A stretch of 64,000 nucleotides of DNA from CAWCPR01 sp963797475 (lineage in GTDB: Bacteria > Chloroflexota > Anaerolineae > Anaerolineales > UBA4823): NCBI GenBank assembly GCA_963797475.1, contig CAWCPR010000001.1, positions 2,990,500-3,054,499 of the forward strand. Reading direction: 5' to 3'. Both the position numbers and the translations under genes were made by a program. Positions 16,438 through 26,207 of the stretch are shown here, piece by piece. The notes below the pieces were generated by a model. It was given only the letters and a program-made list of their open reading frames with translations, was not told the origin of the DNA and made no database searches. Within the stretch, counting starts at the first letter, position 1. The number at the start of each line of letters is the position of its first letter.

Positions 16438-19400
16438 TCATTGGATTTTTACCGCTTCCAATAATGAGAGATCTCGAGAAGCGCCCAATTGTTTAAACAC
16501 TTGCTCTGCCGCCGTGCGATGCGTTAGCGCCTGTTCCTGATCATTACCTGCCAACGCAATCAGCATAGCCTGTACATGCAGCCGTCCATCTTCTATTCGA
16601 TCCGGGCCATCTTCCAAAGCTTTCCAGGCGCTTTCGAGTGCCTGCCTGGCGTCTTCGATTTGCCCTTGGCGGAGTAAGCTGGCAGAAGTTAATCTCCAGG
16701 CAGTGGCGAGCAGAGGGCTGACACCAATTTGAGAAGCCAGCTTTGCAGCGCTTTGAGCGCTTTCTTCAGCCTCAAGCAGCCTGTCCTCTGCCAGTTGGAT
16801 CTCAGCCAATGTGCAGTAGGCTTCTACAATCACATCTGGAGCGTTAATTTCCTGCGCAAGGCGAAAACTATCCTGGAGCGATTCGGAGGCTTCAGCGATC
16901 TTTCCCTGGCTCAACAGAGATTGCGCTAAACCGACAAAGGAATTAGCGGCATGCCAGTTCATTTGAAATGGCCTGGAAACAGCCAGGCTGTCACGATAAT
17001 ATAGCTCGGCCTGTTCGACATCCCCTAAACTGCGCACAAGCTGGCCCAGGTTGTGGTTTGTAATCGCTACCCCGTCGACGTCGCCCATTTTCTGGCGCAG
17101 ATCCAGGCTGCGCTTAATGGAATTATAGGCAGCTTGCCAGTTTCCGGACACGCTTTCGAGGATGCCCAAATTACTCAAGGCGGCAGCCACTCCCCAACTG
17201 TAGCCAATCTCTTGCCAGTAAGCCATTGCCGTCCGCGTGTGCTGCATCGCCTGCTCGAGATCACCCTGCCGGAAAAATATCCCACCCAGGTAATTCTCTG
17301 CCATAGCCAGTGTGGTTAGATTATTGGCCATGCCGGCGTAATGCATCGACTTCATAACGGCCTCTTTGGCAGATTCAAAATCGGATTGCACGAAATGGCA
17401 CCAACCCAGGCGGGCATAAATCAGGGCTGCTTCTACCCTGGACTGGGTGTCATCCGGTTCGGCGATCACTTCCAATGCCTGGGTAAGATAGATAATTGCT
17501 TGTTCCTGATCCCCTTTCTTATGGGCTGTATCGCCCATCCGCCGGAAGAGACCAGCTTGTTGGGCGGGGGTTAGCAAAGTGCTTTGCAGAAGATCCAGGC
17601 CGCTCTGGAGCACTGCCAGGGAAGTGTCATAGTTTCCGATAAACTGGTACACCTCACCCATCTGGTGAATAATTCTCCAGCGGGCTTCGTCTCCTACATC
17701 GGGGACAGCGCTCAGTAATTCGGCCGCTTGTTCAAAAAAGGACACTGCAACGTCGTTCGCATGCCTTACCGCGGCTCTCTCGCCGGCTAAAATCAAGTAA
17801 TGCAGCGCCCGGTCGTAGACTTCGGCTTTTCTAAAGTGATACGCCAGGTCCTCGGCATGCTCATCTTCACTCCCCCGCCACTGATTCTCCAGGGCGATAG
17901 CTGTGCGGTGGTGCAGGATGCGCCTTTGCGCTCTTAACACCGAGTTATAAACGATCACTTCAATCAAGGGATGGCTGAACTCCCAGTAATCTTCTTCGAT
18001 GGTTGGATTCAACATGCCGCGGGTGTGAAGACGGGATAAGATCAAATTGTTATCTTCACGCTCCGCCACCTGGGCCAGCAGGGCGCTGTTGAAGCGATGT
18101 CCAATAACCGATGCGATCTGCAGCAGTTGCTTGGCTGAGATATCGAGTGCGTCAACCCGGGCTCTGATCAGGCTCTCCAAGGACGCAGGTACGACCAGGG
18201 CATCGGCCTGCAAGGTGCGATTCGCAACCAATTTGCCTCGAACCAGACGCAGGAAATCTTTTTCAACCAATAAGCGTACAAACTCTTCGATAAAATATGG
18301 GTTGCCGCCGCTTTGTTGAATAATGAGGGATAAGAACGAATCCGGAAGATCGGCAGAAGCAAGGAATTCATTCAGGAGCTGCCTGCACTCGGCAATGGTG
18401 AGTGGGTTGATCGATAGGTGGATGTAATGATCCGGGTGCATACTGCGAGTCCGCGCCAGGACTGGCTCGAATGGGCTGATTTCATTTTGCCGCTGCGCAC
18501 AAACGAACAAGATCGATCGGGAAACTACCAGGTGCGAAAGATATAGAAGCAGGTCGGCTGAAATCGAATCGATCCATTGTAAATCGTCCAAGATGAACAT
18601 CAATGGTTGTCTTAAAGCCAGATCGCTGAATAAGTGGTGGATCGCCACAAAGGTCTGGCGGCGGAGCTGTTCTGGTTCCATCGATGTGATCCGTTCCCCT
18701 TGCGCTCCACTCGGCTGGACACCTAACAAGAGCTGGAGAAACGGGCGGGTTTCGATCAAATCGGGAGACCAGAGGTTTATTTTTTGATCGATTTGTTCAT
18801 CGATTTGCTTGGGAGTGTAATGGTGCTGAATATCGAAGATCTGCATCAACAAATCTGAAAACAATGAAAATGCGTATTCTGAATGGCGTGCGGTGCATAC
18901 GCCGCCCAGGATGAGCGGTTTAAACTCGTCAACCTGCTTCGAAAACTCGCGCATCAAACGGCTTTTGCCGATGCCAGCCTCTCCTTCAATCCAAATGATC
19001 CCCCCGGTCTCTCCCTTTAAGACCTGGCCCATGCGATACATTTCAGCAAGTTCTTTATCACGGCCAATAAATGGTGTTTTAAGACCAATCAACCCGCGCA
19101 CAGGCAGGATCTGTTCACGCAGACCCTCTAATTGGAAAATGGCTACAGGTAAATTTTCAACTATACTGGAGGGGACCGGCGTGTATTCGAAACGATAGGA
19201 AGTGTGATTGCGGACGGATTGCGTCACCCATACCCGGCCCGATGGACAGGCCTCGGCCATGATCCGTGCGGTTTGAATGGGTTCTCCAGCCGCCATAAAT
19301 TCAGCAGTTTGTTCTATCCCAACCTTGCCGGCAACAATCTTTCCCATAGCAACACCCAGGTGAATCGTTATGGGCAGCTCTGTCTGCTGATCGAGCTCAT

Positions 19401-22400
19401 TATAGAAATTAACGATTTGCATCACGGAATCGACGGCTCGCTCGGGATCATCCTCGTGAGTGACCGGCGCACCAAAGATTGCGGTGATTCCATCCTGGTG
19501 GCGGAGAACCTGGCATCCATTTTCTTGCATTAATTCGGTCAGGGGCGGGATCAGAAAAGCAATCGTCTCAAATATTAATTCTTCGTCCAATCCCGGTTGA
19601 GGCGTCAAGACTGCTGAAATGATTGCAGCCGGGTACCACTCGCCATCCGGCAGATGGAGTTGGGCGCGAAGCTTGTTCGTTTGCTTTTCGATCTCTGCTT
19701 CTTCCCTCAAATTCTTATCGTCATTTTCGGGTGTTGGCAACAGGATGCGCGTGTTTTTCGCCTGATGTAGATCGTGTTTTGCACCCAGCGCTTCGAAGAC
19801 CCGTATCGCCGCATCCAGTGATCTCACTGCCTGATCTAAATGCTGCCTTTGTTGAGACGGATCTCGTCCGCTCCAGCTCCAGAATAACAAGCCCAGTTCG
19901 TAGCGAGCTTTTGCTTCGCTGAAGCGATCATTCAATTGTTGAGCGAGCTCGATCGAGTTATAAAGGAAGGTTTCGGACTGTTCGAATTCATCGATCTTCG
20001 TGGATATCGTCCCCAAAACCCTGAGGGCATCGACTTGCTTATCGGAGATACTGCCGCGCTGAGAAATCTGGAGCGCCAGTTCGGCCGATTTCTTGGCTTT
20101 TTGAAAATTGCCATCCTGAATTTCGATCTGGGCCTGTAATTGATAATAATTCGCCACCCGTTCGTTTGTCTCTTCCAATGAATCCAACAACGCACCGGCT
20201 TTTTGCAGGTGCAGCCTGGCGTCAGATGGATTGCCTTCGACAAGCGCCAACCGGCATAGCCCAAATTCTGCATAAGCCTGGGAGATGTTCAATCCGAGGC
20301 GTTGGCTGATCTCTCTGCTGGTCTCAAGGTTTGTGCGGGCATGCTGATGATCGCCTAAGTCAATCAAAACTTCGCCTAAATTCTTCAAATTAATGGGGCG
20401 CTCAGGGTCGTCGCCATATTCCCGCCGCAATCTGTCCGCCTGTTCCAGGTACTCAACGGCTTGCGACCATTTCTCCGTCGAATAATGAAGCGTGCCCAAA
20501 TTCGCCAACGAAATCGCCATTCCCCAGTGGTAGTTTAGATTTTTATAAATCACCAGGCTGTGTTCTACACTTTCAATGGCATCCGCAAAGCGCGAGCGGG
20601 TCCAATAGATGCCGCCGATAGTGTTGTAAAGCGAAGCCATCGTTATGGGGTCTTCGGTTTCCCAGGTGGCGGTATCCAGCAAGGCTAAATCTACCAGGTT
20701 ATAGGCCTCATCAAGGTTTCTTTGGCGAAAATACACCCAGGCAAGGCGGTCGGCCAGGCGGCGCCAGATGATCGGAAACACTTTTCTGCCCGATTCAGAC
20801 AGCAGATCCATCCCTTGTTTCAGGAGTTGAACGGCGTAATCCAGCTCGCCTTCGCGGGCGCGGATATCCGCCAGCTCGCGCAGGGCTTCGATCTGGATTT
20901 GGAAAGAAGGGCTGGCAGTGTATTCCTGGTTATCAAGACTTTTTGGCATCCGATCGACGATATCGATCAGCAAATGGGCCGCCTCCTCGAGCTCACCGGT
21001 AAATTTGAGCGCTTGAGCCAGTCCCACCTGGGCCTTTTCCTTCTGGTCGATTTGGGAATCGGCAACCGTATCCATCAGCGCCAGCACCTGCCGGTAGAGC
21101 TGCACGACGGTGTCATTCGCAAAGTGTTGGTAGGCCTTTTCGGCGGAGATGAGCAAATACGGGATCGCCCTGGCGGGTTTGGCGCTCTCAGACAGGTGGT
21201 ATGCGAGCACCTGGTTGCGTTCTCCTGGGAGCCAGTAATCGCCGGCCTCAATTGCCTGCGCGACCTGCGAGTGAAGTTTCCTTGAATCGCGTTTTAGCAG
21301 CGTTTTGTAAATGGTTTCCTGGACGAGTGGATGTTTGAAAATATAGCCGTCTTCAACATCAAATTTCGTGTGGATCAGAAAGTCTCGTTCTTCCAGCTCC
21401 ATCAACGCGTTGGATAAATTATCGTTTTCTTCGCTCACCAGCGCATGTAACAATCTGACTGAGAACGAGTCTCCGAGAACGGATGCCCGCAGAAGCACAT
21501 TTTTCAGTTGGTCGGGTAGATGATCGAAGCGGGCCAGGATAATGTCCCCTAACGTGCCCGGCACCTCACGAATGAGATTGGCTGCAGAAGCTGTCAGGTG
21601 CCAATCCCCGTCCCAATTGATCAACCCACCATGATCCATGAGGATGCGGACCAGTTCTTCGGTGTAATAAGGGTTGCCGCCTGCCCGGGCTGTAATTAAA
21701 GTCTTCATTTCTTTGGCAGGTTTTGTATCCTCGTGAACCAATTGGTCGACCAGGAGATGGGCATCCGATTCGGTCAAAGGTTGGATATAGATGTCATGGG
21801 GTTTCCGGACATGCTTATTCGCAGCAGTACGTATAGACTGGGCGAAGGAATATTTATCAAAATCGCGCGCCACCATCATCAATAGAATTGGAGCGGCTTC
21901 GAGAGATTGGCAAAGATATTCAAGAAATTGTCCGGAGGGTTGGTCGACCCAATGCAAATCGTCAAATACCAGAACCAGGGGAGTGCGATGCGATTCGGCA
22001 ATGAAAAACATGCGCAGCGCAAAATGGGTTTGTCTGCGCAGCATCGAGGGATCTAATAATTTAATCCGGACTTCCAGAACGGGATCCGAATGCAAAATTC
22101 CAAGCACATGCATCATATAGGGCAGAATATCATTGCGATCCAGGCCAAACTGCTCGAGATGTCGCTGCAAGGTTTTCCGCTGCTCGCTGGTTGGATCGAG
22201 TTCGGAGATACCCAGGATGTTCCGCAGAACGTCGGCCAGTACCCGGTATGGCGTGATACGCATGTACAGGGCGCACGTGCCTTGTACGATGCTAACCGGG
22301 TGGGCCGCTAAATAATTTCTGAATTCAGCCACCAACCTGGATTTACCGATCCCGGCTTCTCCACTGCAAAGCACAATCTCGCTGGAATTGGTACCAATGA

Positions 22401-23352
22401 CTTGCTTGAAAACCCCAACGAGCTGATCCAATTGTTCTCTTCGGCCAATCATGGGCACCTGTAAGCCCGGCAATCCACGCACCTGGCCAGGGGTAAGGCG
22501 GATGCCGAGTGGTTGGAAAACCTTTGCCGGCTCTGAGACCCCCTCAAGTTGAATAGGAGGCATGCTTTGAAAGTCAAATATAGGCCGCGAACGTTGGTAG
22601 GCGCTGAAACTGACCAGGATATTTCCGGGGCTGGCGGACCTTTGCAGTTGTGAAGCCAAATGGACCGTATCACCGATTACGGTATATTCAAGATGCTGTT
22701 GGTCCGTCATGTAACCAGCGATGACCGAGCCAGTATTAATGCCAATTTGGATTTGAAAATCATGTAGATACCGATCGATGAGATGATCGCGCAACTGGCT
22801 CATTCGATATTGCATTTCCAAAGCGGCTCGCACAGCCCGTTCGGGGTCGTTTTCGTGATTCAACGGCAGGCCGAATAAAGCCATCATTCCATTGCCGGAA
22901 TATTTATCAATCGTCCCTTCATACTTATAAACAATGTCCGCCAGCAGATGAACAATTTCGTCAACCGCCAGGTAGACTGTCTCGCTGTCTATTTCCTTGG
23001 AAATGGATAGAAAATTCGCAATTTCAACATCCAGCACCGTGACTTCTCGCCTTTGTCCGTAGAGGTCTTTTGATCCCTGGATAAATTTGTTCACCATCGA
23101 GGAGGGCATTTTTTTGCGCAGATCGCGCAACATGCGCTCTTGCATGTTGATATTCGCTGAGGAGGCCGGGGGTTGCTCTTGAGACGCTGCATCCGGGGCT
23201 TCTAAAGGCGCGCCGCATTGTCCGCAAAAGCGATTACCGAATGGAACCTCCGCATTGCACTTCTGGCACCTCAATTTCAACGACGAGGCGCAATTCAGGC
23301 AGATGTGAATACCATCGGGGTTCTGGAAGCCGCAGTGAGGACAATCGTTCAT
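16438..23352 (-). CDS. Giant duplicated cyclase-homology/AAA ATPase/TPR signalling protein
   Basis: 2304 aa from ATG 23352 (GGAG eight bases upstream; the frame opens at TTG 23379). Residues 1-50 are a double zinc ribbon (CPHCGFQ..CLNC, CQKC..CGQC). Then comes a class III cyclase-homology domain (about 100-280), an AAA/NACHT-like ATPase with Walker A SGEAGIGKSRLV (about 330), and a TPR array (about 750-1200). The same order repeats: a second cyclase-like domain (about 1240-1390), a second Walker A EGEAGIGKSRLM (about 1450) and TPRs to the end. In the first cyclase domain the metal aspartates are replaced (LDVEIANF, GNGMMALFG). The second lacks the first aspartate. Both are probably non-catalytic sensors. 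It is 23 bp downstream of the REC-GGDEF gene, likely co-transcribed. Confidence 0.9.
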   Translation of the reverse strand: MNDCPHCGFQNPDGIHICLNCASSLKLRCQKCNAEVPFGNRFCGQCGAPLEAPDAASQEQPPASSANINMQERMLRDLRKKMPSSMVNKFIQGSKDLYGQRREVTVLDVEIANFLSISKEIDSETVYLAVDEIVHLLADIVYKYEGTIDKYSGNGMMALFGLPLNHENDPERAVRAALEMQYRMSQLRDHLIDRYLHDFQIQIGINTGSVIAGYMTDQQHLEYTVIGDTVHLASQLQRSASPGNILVSFSAYQRSRPIFDFQSMPPIQLEGVSEPAKVFQPLGIRLTPGQVRGLPGLQVPMIGRREQLDQLVGVFKQVIGTNSSEIVLCSGEAGIGKSRLVAEFRNYLAAHPVSIVQGTCALYMRITPYRVLADVLRNILGISELDPTSEQRKTLQRHLEQFGLDRNDILPYMMHVLGILHSDPVLEVRIKLLDPSMLRRQTHFALRMFFIAESHRTPLVLVFDDLHWVDQPSGQFLEYLCQSLEAAPILLMMVARDFDKYSFAQSIRTAANKHVRKPHDIYIQPLTESDAHLLVDQLVHEDTKPAKEMKTLITARAGGNPYYTEELVRILMDHGGLINWDGDWHLTASAANLIREVPGTLGDIILARFDHLPDQLKNVLLRASVLGDSFSVRLLHALVSEENDNLSNALMELEERDFLIHTKFDVEDGYIFKHPLVQETIYKTLLKRDSRKLHSQVAQAIEAGDYWLPGERNQVLAYHLSESAKPARAIPYLLISAEKAYQHFANDTVVQLYRQVLALMDTVADSQIDQKEKAQVGLAQALKFTGELEEAAHLLIDIVDRMPKSLDNQEYTASPSFQIQIEALRELADIRAREGELDYAVQLLKQGMDLLSESGRKVFPIIWRRLADRLAWVYFRQRNLDEAYNLVDLALLDTATWETEDPITMASLYNTIGGIYWTRSRFADAIESVEHSLVIYKNLNYHWGMAISLANLGTLHYSTEKWSQAVEYLEQADRLRREYGDDPERPINLKNLGEVLIDLGDHQHARTNLETSREISQRLGLNISQAYAEFGLCRLALVEGNPSDARLHLQKAGALLDSLEETNERVANYYQLQAQIEIQDGNFQKAKKSAELALQISQRGSISDKQVDALRVLGTISTKIDEFEQSETFLYNSIELAQQLNDRFSEAKARYELGLLFWSWSGRDPSQQRQHLDQAVRSLDAAIRVFEALGAKHDLHQAKNTRILLPTPENDDKNLREEAEIEKQTNKLRAQLHLPDGEWYPAAIISAVLTPQPGLDEELIFETIAFLIPPLTELMQENGCQVLRHQDGITAIFGAPVTHEDDPERAVDSVMQIVNFYNELDQQTELPITIHLGVAMGKIVAGKVGIEQTAEFMAAGEPIQTARIMAEACPSGRVWVTQSVRNHTSYRFEYTPVPSSIVENLPVAIFQLEGLREQILPVRGLIGLKTPFIGRDKELAEMYRMGQVLKGETGGIIWIEGEAGIGKSRLMREFSKQVDEFKPLILGGVCTARHSEYAFSLFSDLLMQIFDIQHHYTPKQIDEQIDQKINLWSPDLIETRPFLQLLLGVQPSGAQGERITSMEPEQLRRQTFVAIHHLFSDLALRQPLMFILDDLQWIDSISADLLLYLSHLVVSRSILFVCAQRQNEISPFEPVLARTRSMHPDHYIHLSINPLTIAECRQLLNEFLASADLPDSFLSLIIQQSGGNPYFIEEFVRLLVEKDFLRLVRGKLVANRTLQADALVVPASLESLIRARVDALDISAKQLLQIASVIGHRFNSALLAQVAEREDNNLILSRLHTRGMLNPTIEEDYWEFSHPLIEVIVYNSVLRAQRRILHHRTAIALENQWRGSEDEHAEDLAYHFRKAEVYDRALHYLILAGERAAVRHANDVAVSFFEQAAELLSAVPDVGDEARWRIIHQMGEVYQFIGNYDTSLAVLQSGLDLLQSTLLTPAQQAGLFRRMGDTAHKKGDQEQAIIYLTQALEVIAEPDDTQSRVEAALIYARLGWCHFVQSDFESAKEAVMKSMHYAGMANNLTTLAMAENYLGGIFFRQGDLEQAMQHTRTAMAYWQEIGYSWGVAAALSNLGILESVSGNWQAAYNSIKRSLDLRQKMGDVDGVAITNHNLGQLVRSLGDVEQAELYYRDSLAVSRPFQMNWHAANSFVGLAQSLLSQGKIAEASESLQDSFRLAQEINAPDVIVEAYCTLAEIQLAEDRLLEAEESAQSAAKLASQIGVSPLLATAWRLTSASLLRQGQIEDARQALESAWKALEDGPDRIEDGRLHVQAMLIALAGNDQEQALTHRTAAEQVFKQLGASRDLSLLEAVKIQ

Positions 23353-23375
23353 ACTACCGTCTCCATAAAATACGC

Positions 23376-24686
23376 TCAAGGCGTGGAAATAACCACCCGG
23401 TTTCGGTGACCCGCCTTGGCGATGTACAAAGCTTGATCGGCGGAATCGCTCAAGCTTTCAGCGCTTTGATATTTTGGAAACGTAGATATTCCACAGCTAA
23501 AAGTAAGGGATAAGGATCTGGCTTCGTTTGGATAGAATTCAATTTCGGAGAAATGGATCCGTATCTCGTTCATGATTTTCGTGGCCTGGTCAGCTTCACA
23601 ATCGATCAACAAGGCAACAAATTCGTCTCCGCCGTACCGACCGACAATGTCACTCTTACGCAGTCGCTGCTGTAGCAAACGCGACAGGCCTTTAAGAGCG
23701 CTATCCCCTGCGGCATGTCCGTAGGTGTCGTTTACCATCTTGAAATTGTCAATATCCATCATCGCCAATGCCAGGGCGGCATTTTGTCGCTTGCAGCGGT
23801 TTACTTCTTGGGACAAGACATTGCGGAAAGCCGTATGGTTCAATAAGTTCGTAAGGCTATCGCGCACCATGTAAGAACGCAGAGTTTTTGAGCGTTCAAG
23901 CCGGCTGCGCACGACCGCCATCATATGGGAAGCTTTGATAGGCTTGACGAGAAAATCATCCCCGCCTAAATCTAGAGCTTCTATTCGCTTTCCAAAGTCA
24001 TCTTCATTGGAAAGGAATATGATCGGGATGCTCACGAAGTCATCGATCTGGCGGATCACTCTGGCCAGATCGGCCGTGTTGATATCCGACAGGAAGGTGT
24101 TCATCAGGATCAGGTCCGGGTGGAATTCGCGCATCTGCTCAAGAATGTTGCCCGGGTTGGCGATAATCTGAGCGTCCAATCCGGACATCTTCAATACCAT
24201 CTGGTAGTAGCTGGCGATCGTGTGCTGATCCTCAATGATCAACACTTTAGAAGGTTGTGGCATGGAGGAGTTCCTATTCAAGGAGTCCAGTTTGTCAATC
24301 AAACTAACGATATTAATCGGTTTGGTAAAGAATGCCGCGCCGCCAGCTCGAATTGATTTTAACCTTACCGTTTGATCATCATGATCCGAGGTAAAAATAA
24401 AATTGTTGTAGGTATGCTGAAGCGCGCTAATTTCAATGAAAATATCTTTTTCATGCGGTTGATCATCGTTGGCAGGAATATCTAATAGGATCGCGACAGA
24501 ATTCTGGTCGGCGATGATATTGGGTAAACTCTTAATATCTCGGACGTGCTGGACAAAATATCCAAAATGGACGATTTGTTGAGATATATGCGAGGCAAAA
24601 TCGAAATCGTTTGTTACCAGATATACCAGTCTGTCGGAAGGTTGTGCAGACTGAAAAGGATTGGCAGATTTTGATTTTTCTATCAA
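23376..24686 (-). CDS. REC-REC-GGDEF diguanylate cyclase response regulator
   Basis: 436 aa; TTG start at 24686 with GGAG about 11 bases upstream. The first receiver-like domain (about 20-140) keeps an Asp in AILLDIPAND and Lys in FFTKPIN. The second receiver (about 147-265) has Asn where the phosphoacceptor Asp belongs (DLILMNTFL) but retains the LVKP lysine. The GGDEF domain (about 270-436) has an intact active site GRYGGDEFV and an RKSD inhibitory site five residues before it, so a product-inhibited diguanylate cyclase is expected. It makes c-di-GMP from two GTP in the cytoplasm. Only the first receiver could accept phosphate in the usual way. No cognate kinase is adjacent. Confidence 0.9.
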   Translation of the reverse strand: MIEKSKSANPFQSAQPSDRLVYLVTNDFDFASHISQQIVHFGYFVQHVRDIKSLPNIIADQNSVAILLDIPANDDQPHEKDIFIEISALQHTYNNFIFTSDHDDQTVRLKSIRAGGAAFFTKPINIVSLIDKLDSLNRNSSMPQPSKVLIIEDQHTIASYYQMVLKMSGLDAQIIANPGNILEQMREFHPDLILMNTFLSDINTADLARVIRQIDDFVSIPIIFLSNEDDFGKRIEALDLGGDDFLVKPIKASHMMAVVRSRLERSKTLRSYMVRDSLTNLLNHTAFRNVLSQEVNRCKRQNAALALAMMDIDNFKMVNDTYGHAAGDSALKGLSRLLQQRLRKSDIVGRYGGDEFVALLIDCEADQATKIMNEIRIHFSEIEFYPNEARSLSLTFSCGISTFPKYQSAESLSDSADQALYIAKAGHRNRVVISTP

Positions 24687-25008
24687 ACCTAAAGATCTCC
24701 AAACAATGATTTCCCACGCAGTAAATGGTCTCCATAGGATACACCAAATTTTATTTTTTTGTATAGCAGGGCGCTATCAATAATGTCATGGAGGGGTGTT
24801 TAAGGCGATCTTCCACCGCCTGCGACCGAAGCCTCTCCTGACCAGGTGGTCGTCGGCGTCCTAAGTGTTGAATCCTTCCAACCCTGGTGGAAGCCCTATA
24901 AAATGTAAAGATGTTGTAAGGAAGGATGATCTATTGGCATTTATAATGAGCCAGCTTAGACACAACAGCCCACGATGATAGAAATCTGACCCAATCCCAC
25001 GATCGCCA
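24687..25008. other. Intergenic region between divergent GGDEF genes
   Basis: 322 bp between the two divergently transcribed GGDEF genes. It is AT-rich close to the leftward gene (AAAAAAATAAAATTTGG on minus) and GC-rich in the middle. An imperfect inverted repeat, TTCCACC / GGTGGAAG, spans about 24810-24893. No ORF with an RBS, riboswitch or clear promoter pair was found. Confidence 0.35.
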
Positions 25009-26166
25009 ATGCTCCTGGATACCCGTACAATTTATTTGCTCGCCTTTTTTTACAGCCTGCTGGTCGGTGTAATCTTTTTGTTGCTTTATAAAGATCACAG
25101 CGGCAGCGTGCGCTTGAGCATGAAAACCTGGGGAGCAGCGTATATCCTTGCAATGCTGGGATGGGGGTTGAGCGCATCCAGAAACTTTCTGCCCGAAGTC
25201 GTGGCTGTGATATTTGGAAATGGCTTTCTCCTGCTGGCGCAGTCCGAAATCATCCAGGCGCTGCGCCAGTTTGAGGGGCGCCTGCCTATCAGGAAGCTAA
25301 CCCTGGCGCTGGTCGCTTCGGGATTGTTGGCCAACGCTTACTTTTTCCTGGTAAAGAACAACCTGTCCATCCGGGTCGTGATCATTTCGACCAGCGTTGC
25401 CGTGCTTTACGGCCTGGCTGCCGTGCAGGCCGCCCCCATCCGCGGGGCCGTATTTTCCAAGAGCCATGCCATCACCTGCCTGGGATTCTGGGGCATGACC
25501 GGGGTCTTTGCCGTGCGGGCGCTGGATTACCTCCTTGCAGACAGGAGGAATATCCAATCGATATTCGCAGGCTCGCCCATCGAATCCTTTGTCTTCGGCG
25601 CCGGCGTCCTGGGAATCGTATTGGTGACGTTTGGCTTCCTGCTGATGTGCAACGAGAAATTCAACGACGAGCTGAAGCAGCTAGCGCGCAGTGATACGCT
25701 GACCGGCCTATACAACCGCCGCGCCCTGGAAGAGCTGTCGCGGCAGGCGATCTCGCACGCCCGGCGCGCCAACGAGCCGTTATCCTATATGATGATCGAT
25801 GCAGATAACTTCAAGCACATTAATGACACCTTTGGGCACCAGGTGGGGGATCGCGCTCTGAAACAAATCGGCGATCTCATCCGAAACCATCTGCGCGCTC
25901 AGGACATGCTCTTCCGCCTGGGGGGCGATGAGTTCTCCGCTCTGCTGCCGGGCACGGATGGCGCCACCAGCCGCATGATCGCCGAAAGACTGAAAAAGGT
26001 GATTCAGGAAGCCCCTTTTTCGTTTGGCGGCCATACCATTCCCTTGAGCGTCAGCATCGGGATTTCCGAATTCAGCCAGGCCAGCAGTGATTTCGAGAGC
26101 CTGGCCAAGCAGGCCGACCTGGACCTTTACGCGGAAAAACGCGAGGCGGTCGCCGGTCCGGTGTGA
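25009..26166 (+). CDS. Membrane diguanylate cyclase (7-TM plus GGDEF)
   Basis: 385 aa. The first 210 residues contain about seven transmembrane helices, starting LLAFFYSLLVGVIFLLLY and ending FGAGVLGIVLVTFGFLLM. The C-terminal GGDEF domain (about 225-380) has the intact signature FRLGGDEFSALLPG, with an RAQD inhibitory site at the standard five-residue distance, and YNRRALEEL and DADNFKHINDTFGH at the GTP/metal site. It should synthesise c-di-GMP at the inner face of the membrane and be feedback-inhibited. The N-terminal helices probably sense a membrane or extracellular cue. ATG 25009 lacks a strong RBS. It is divergent from the REC-GGDEF gene. Confidence 0.88.
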   Translation: MLLDTRTIYLLAFFYSLLVGVIFLLLYKDHSGSVRLSMKTWGAAYILAMLGWGLSASRNFLPEVVAVIFGNGFLLLAQSEIIQALRQFEGRLPIRKLTLALVASGLLANAYFFLVKNNLSIRVVIISTSVAVLYGLAAVQAAPIRGAVFSKSHAITCLGFWGMTGVFAVRALDYLLADRRNIQSIFAGSPIESFVFGAGVLGIVLVTFGFLLMCNEKFNDELKQLARSDTLTGLYNRRALEELSRQAISHARRANEPLSYMMIDADNFKHINDTFGHQVGDRALKQIGDLIRNHLRAQDMLFRLGGDEFSALLPGTDGATSRMIAERLKKVIQEAPFSFGGHTIPLSVSIGISEFSQASSDFESLAKQADLDLYAEKREAVAGPV

Positions 26167-26207
26167 ATCGCTAAGAATTATCGGTTGGTGGGGGAAGTGT
26201 GATTTGC

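Noticed and set aside
16438..23352. Active adenylate/guanylate cyclase
   Set aside because: Key metal-binding aspartates are substituted in both cyclase-homology domains, so catalysis is unlikely.
24774..24900. Fifth copy of the dispersed repeat
   Set aside because: Only short matches (GGTGGTCG, AAGTGTTGAA) and not in the conserved order; too weak to call.
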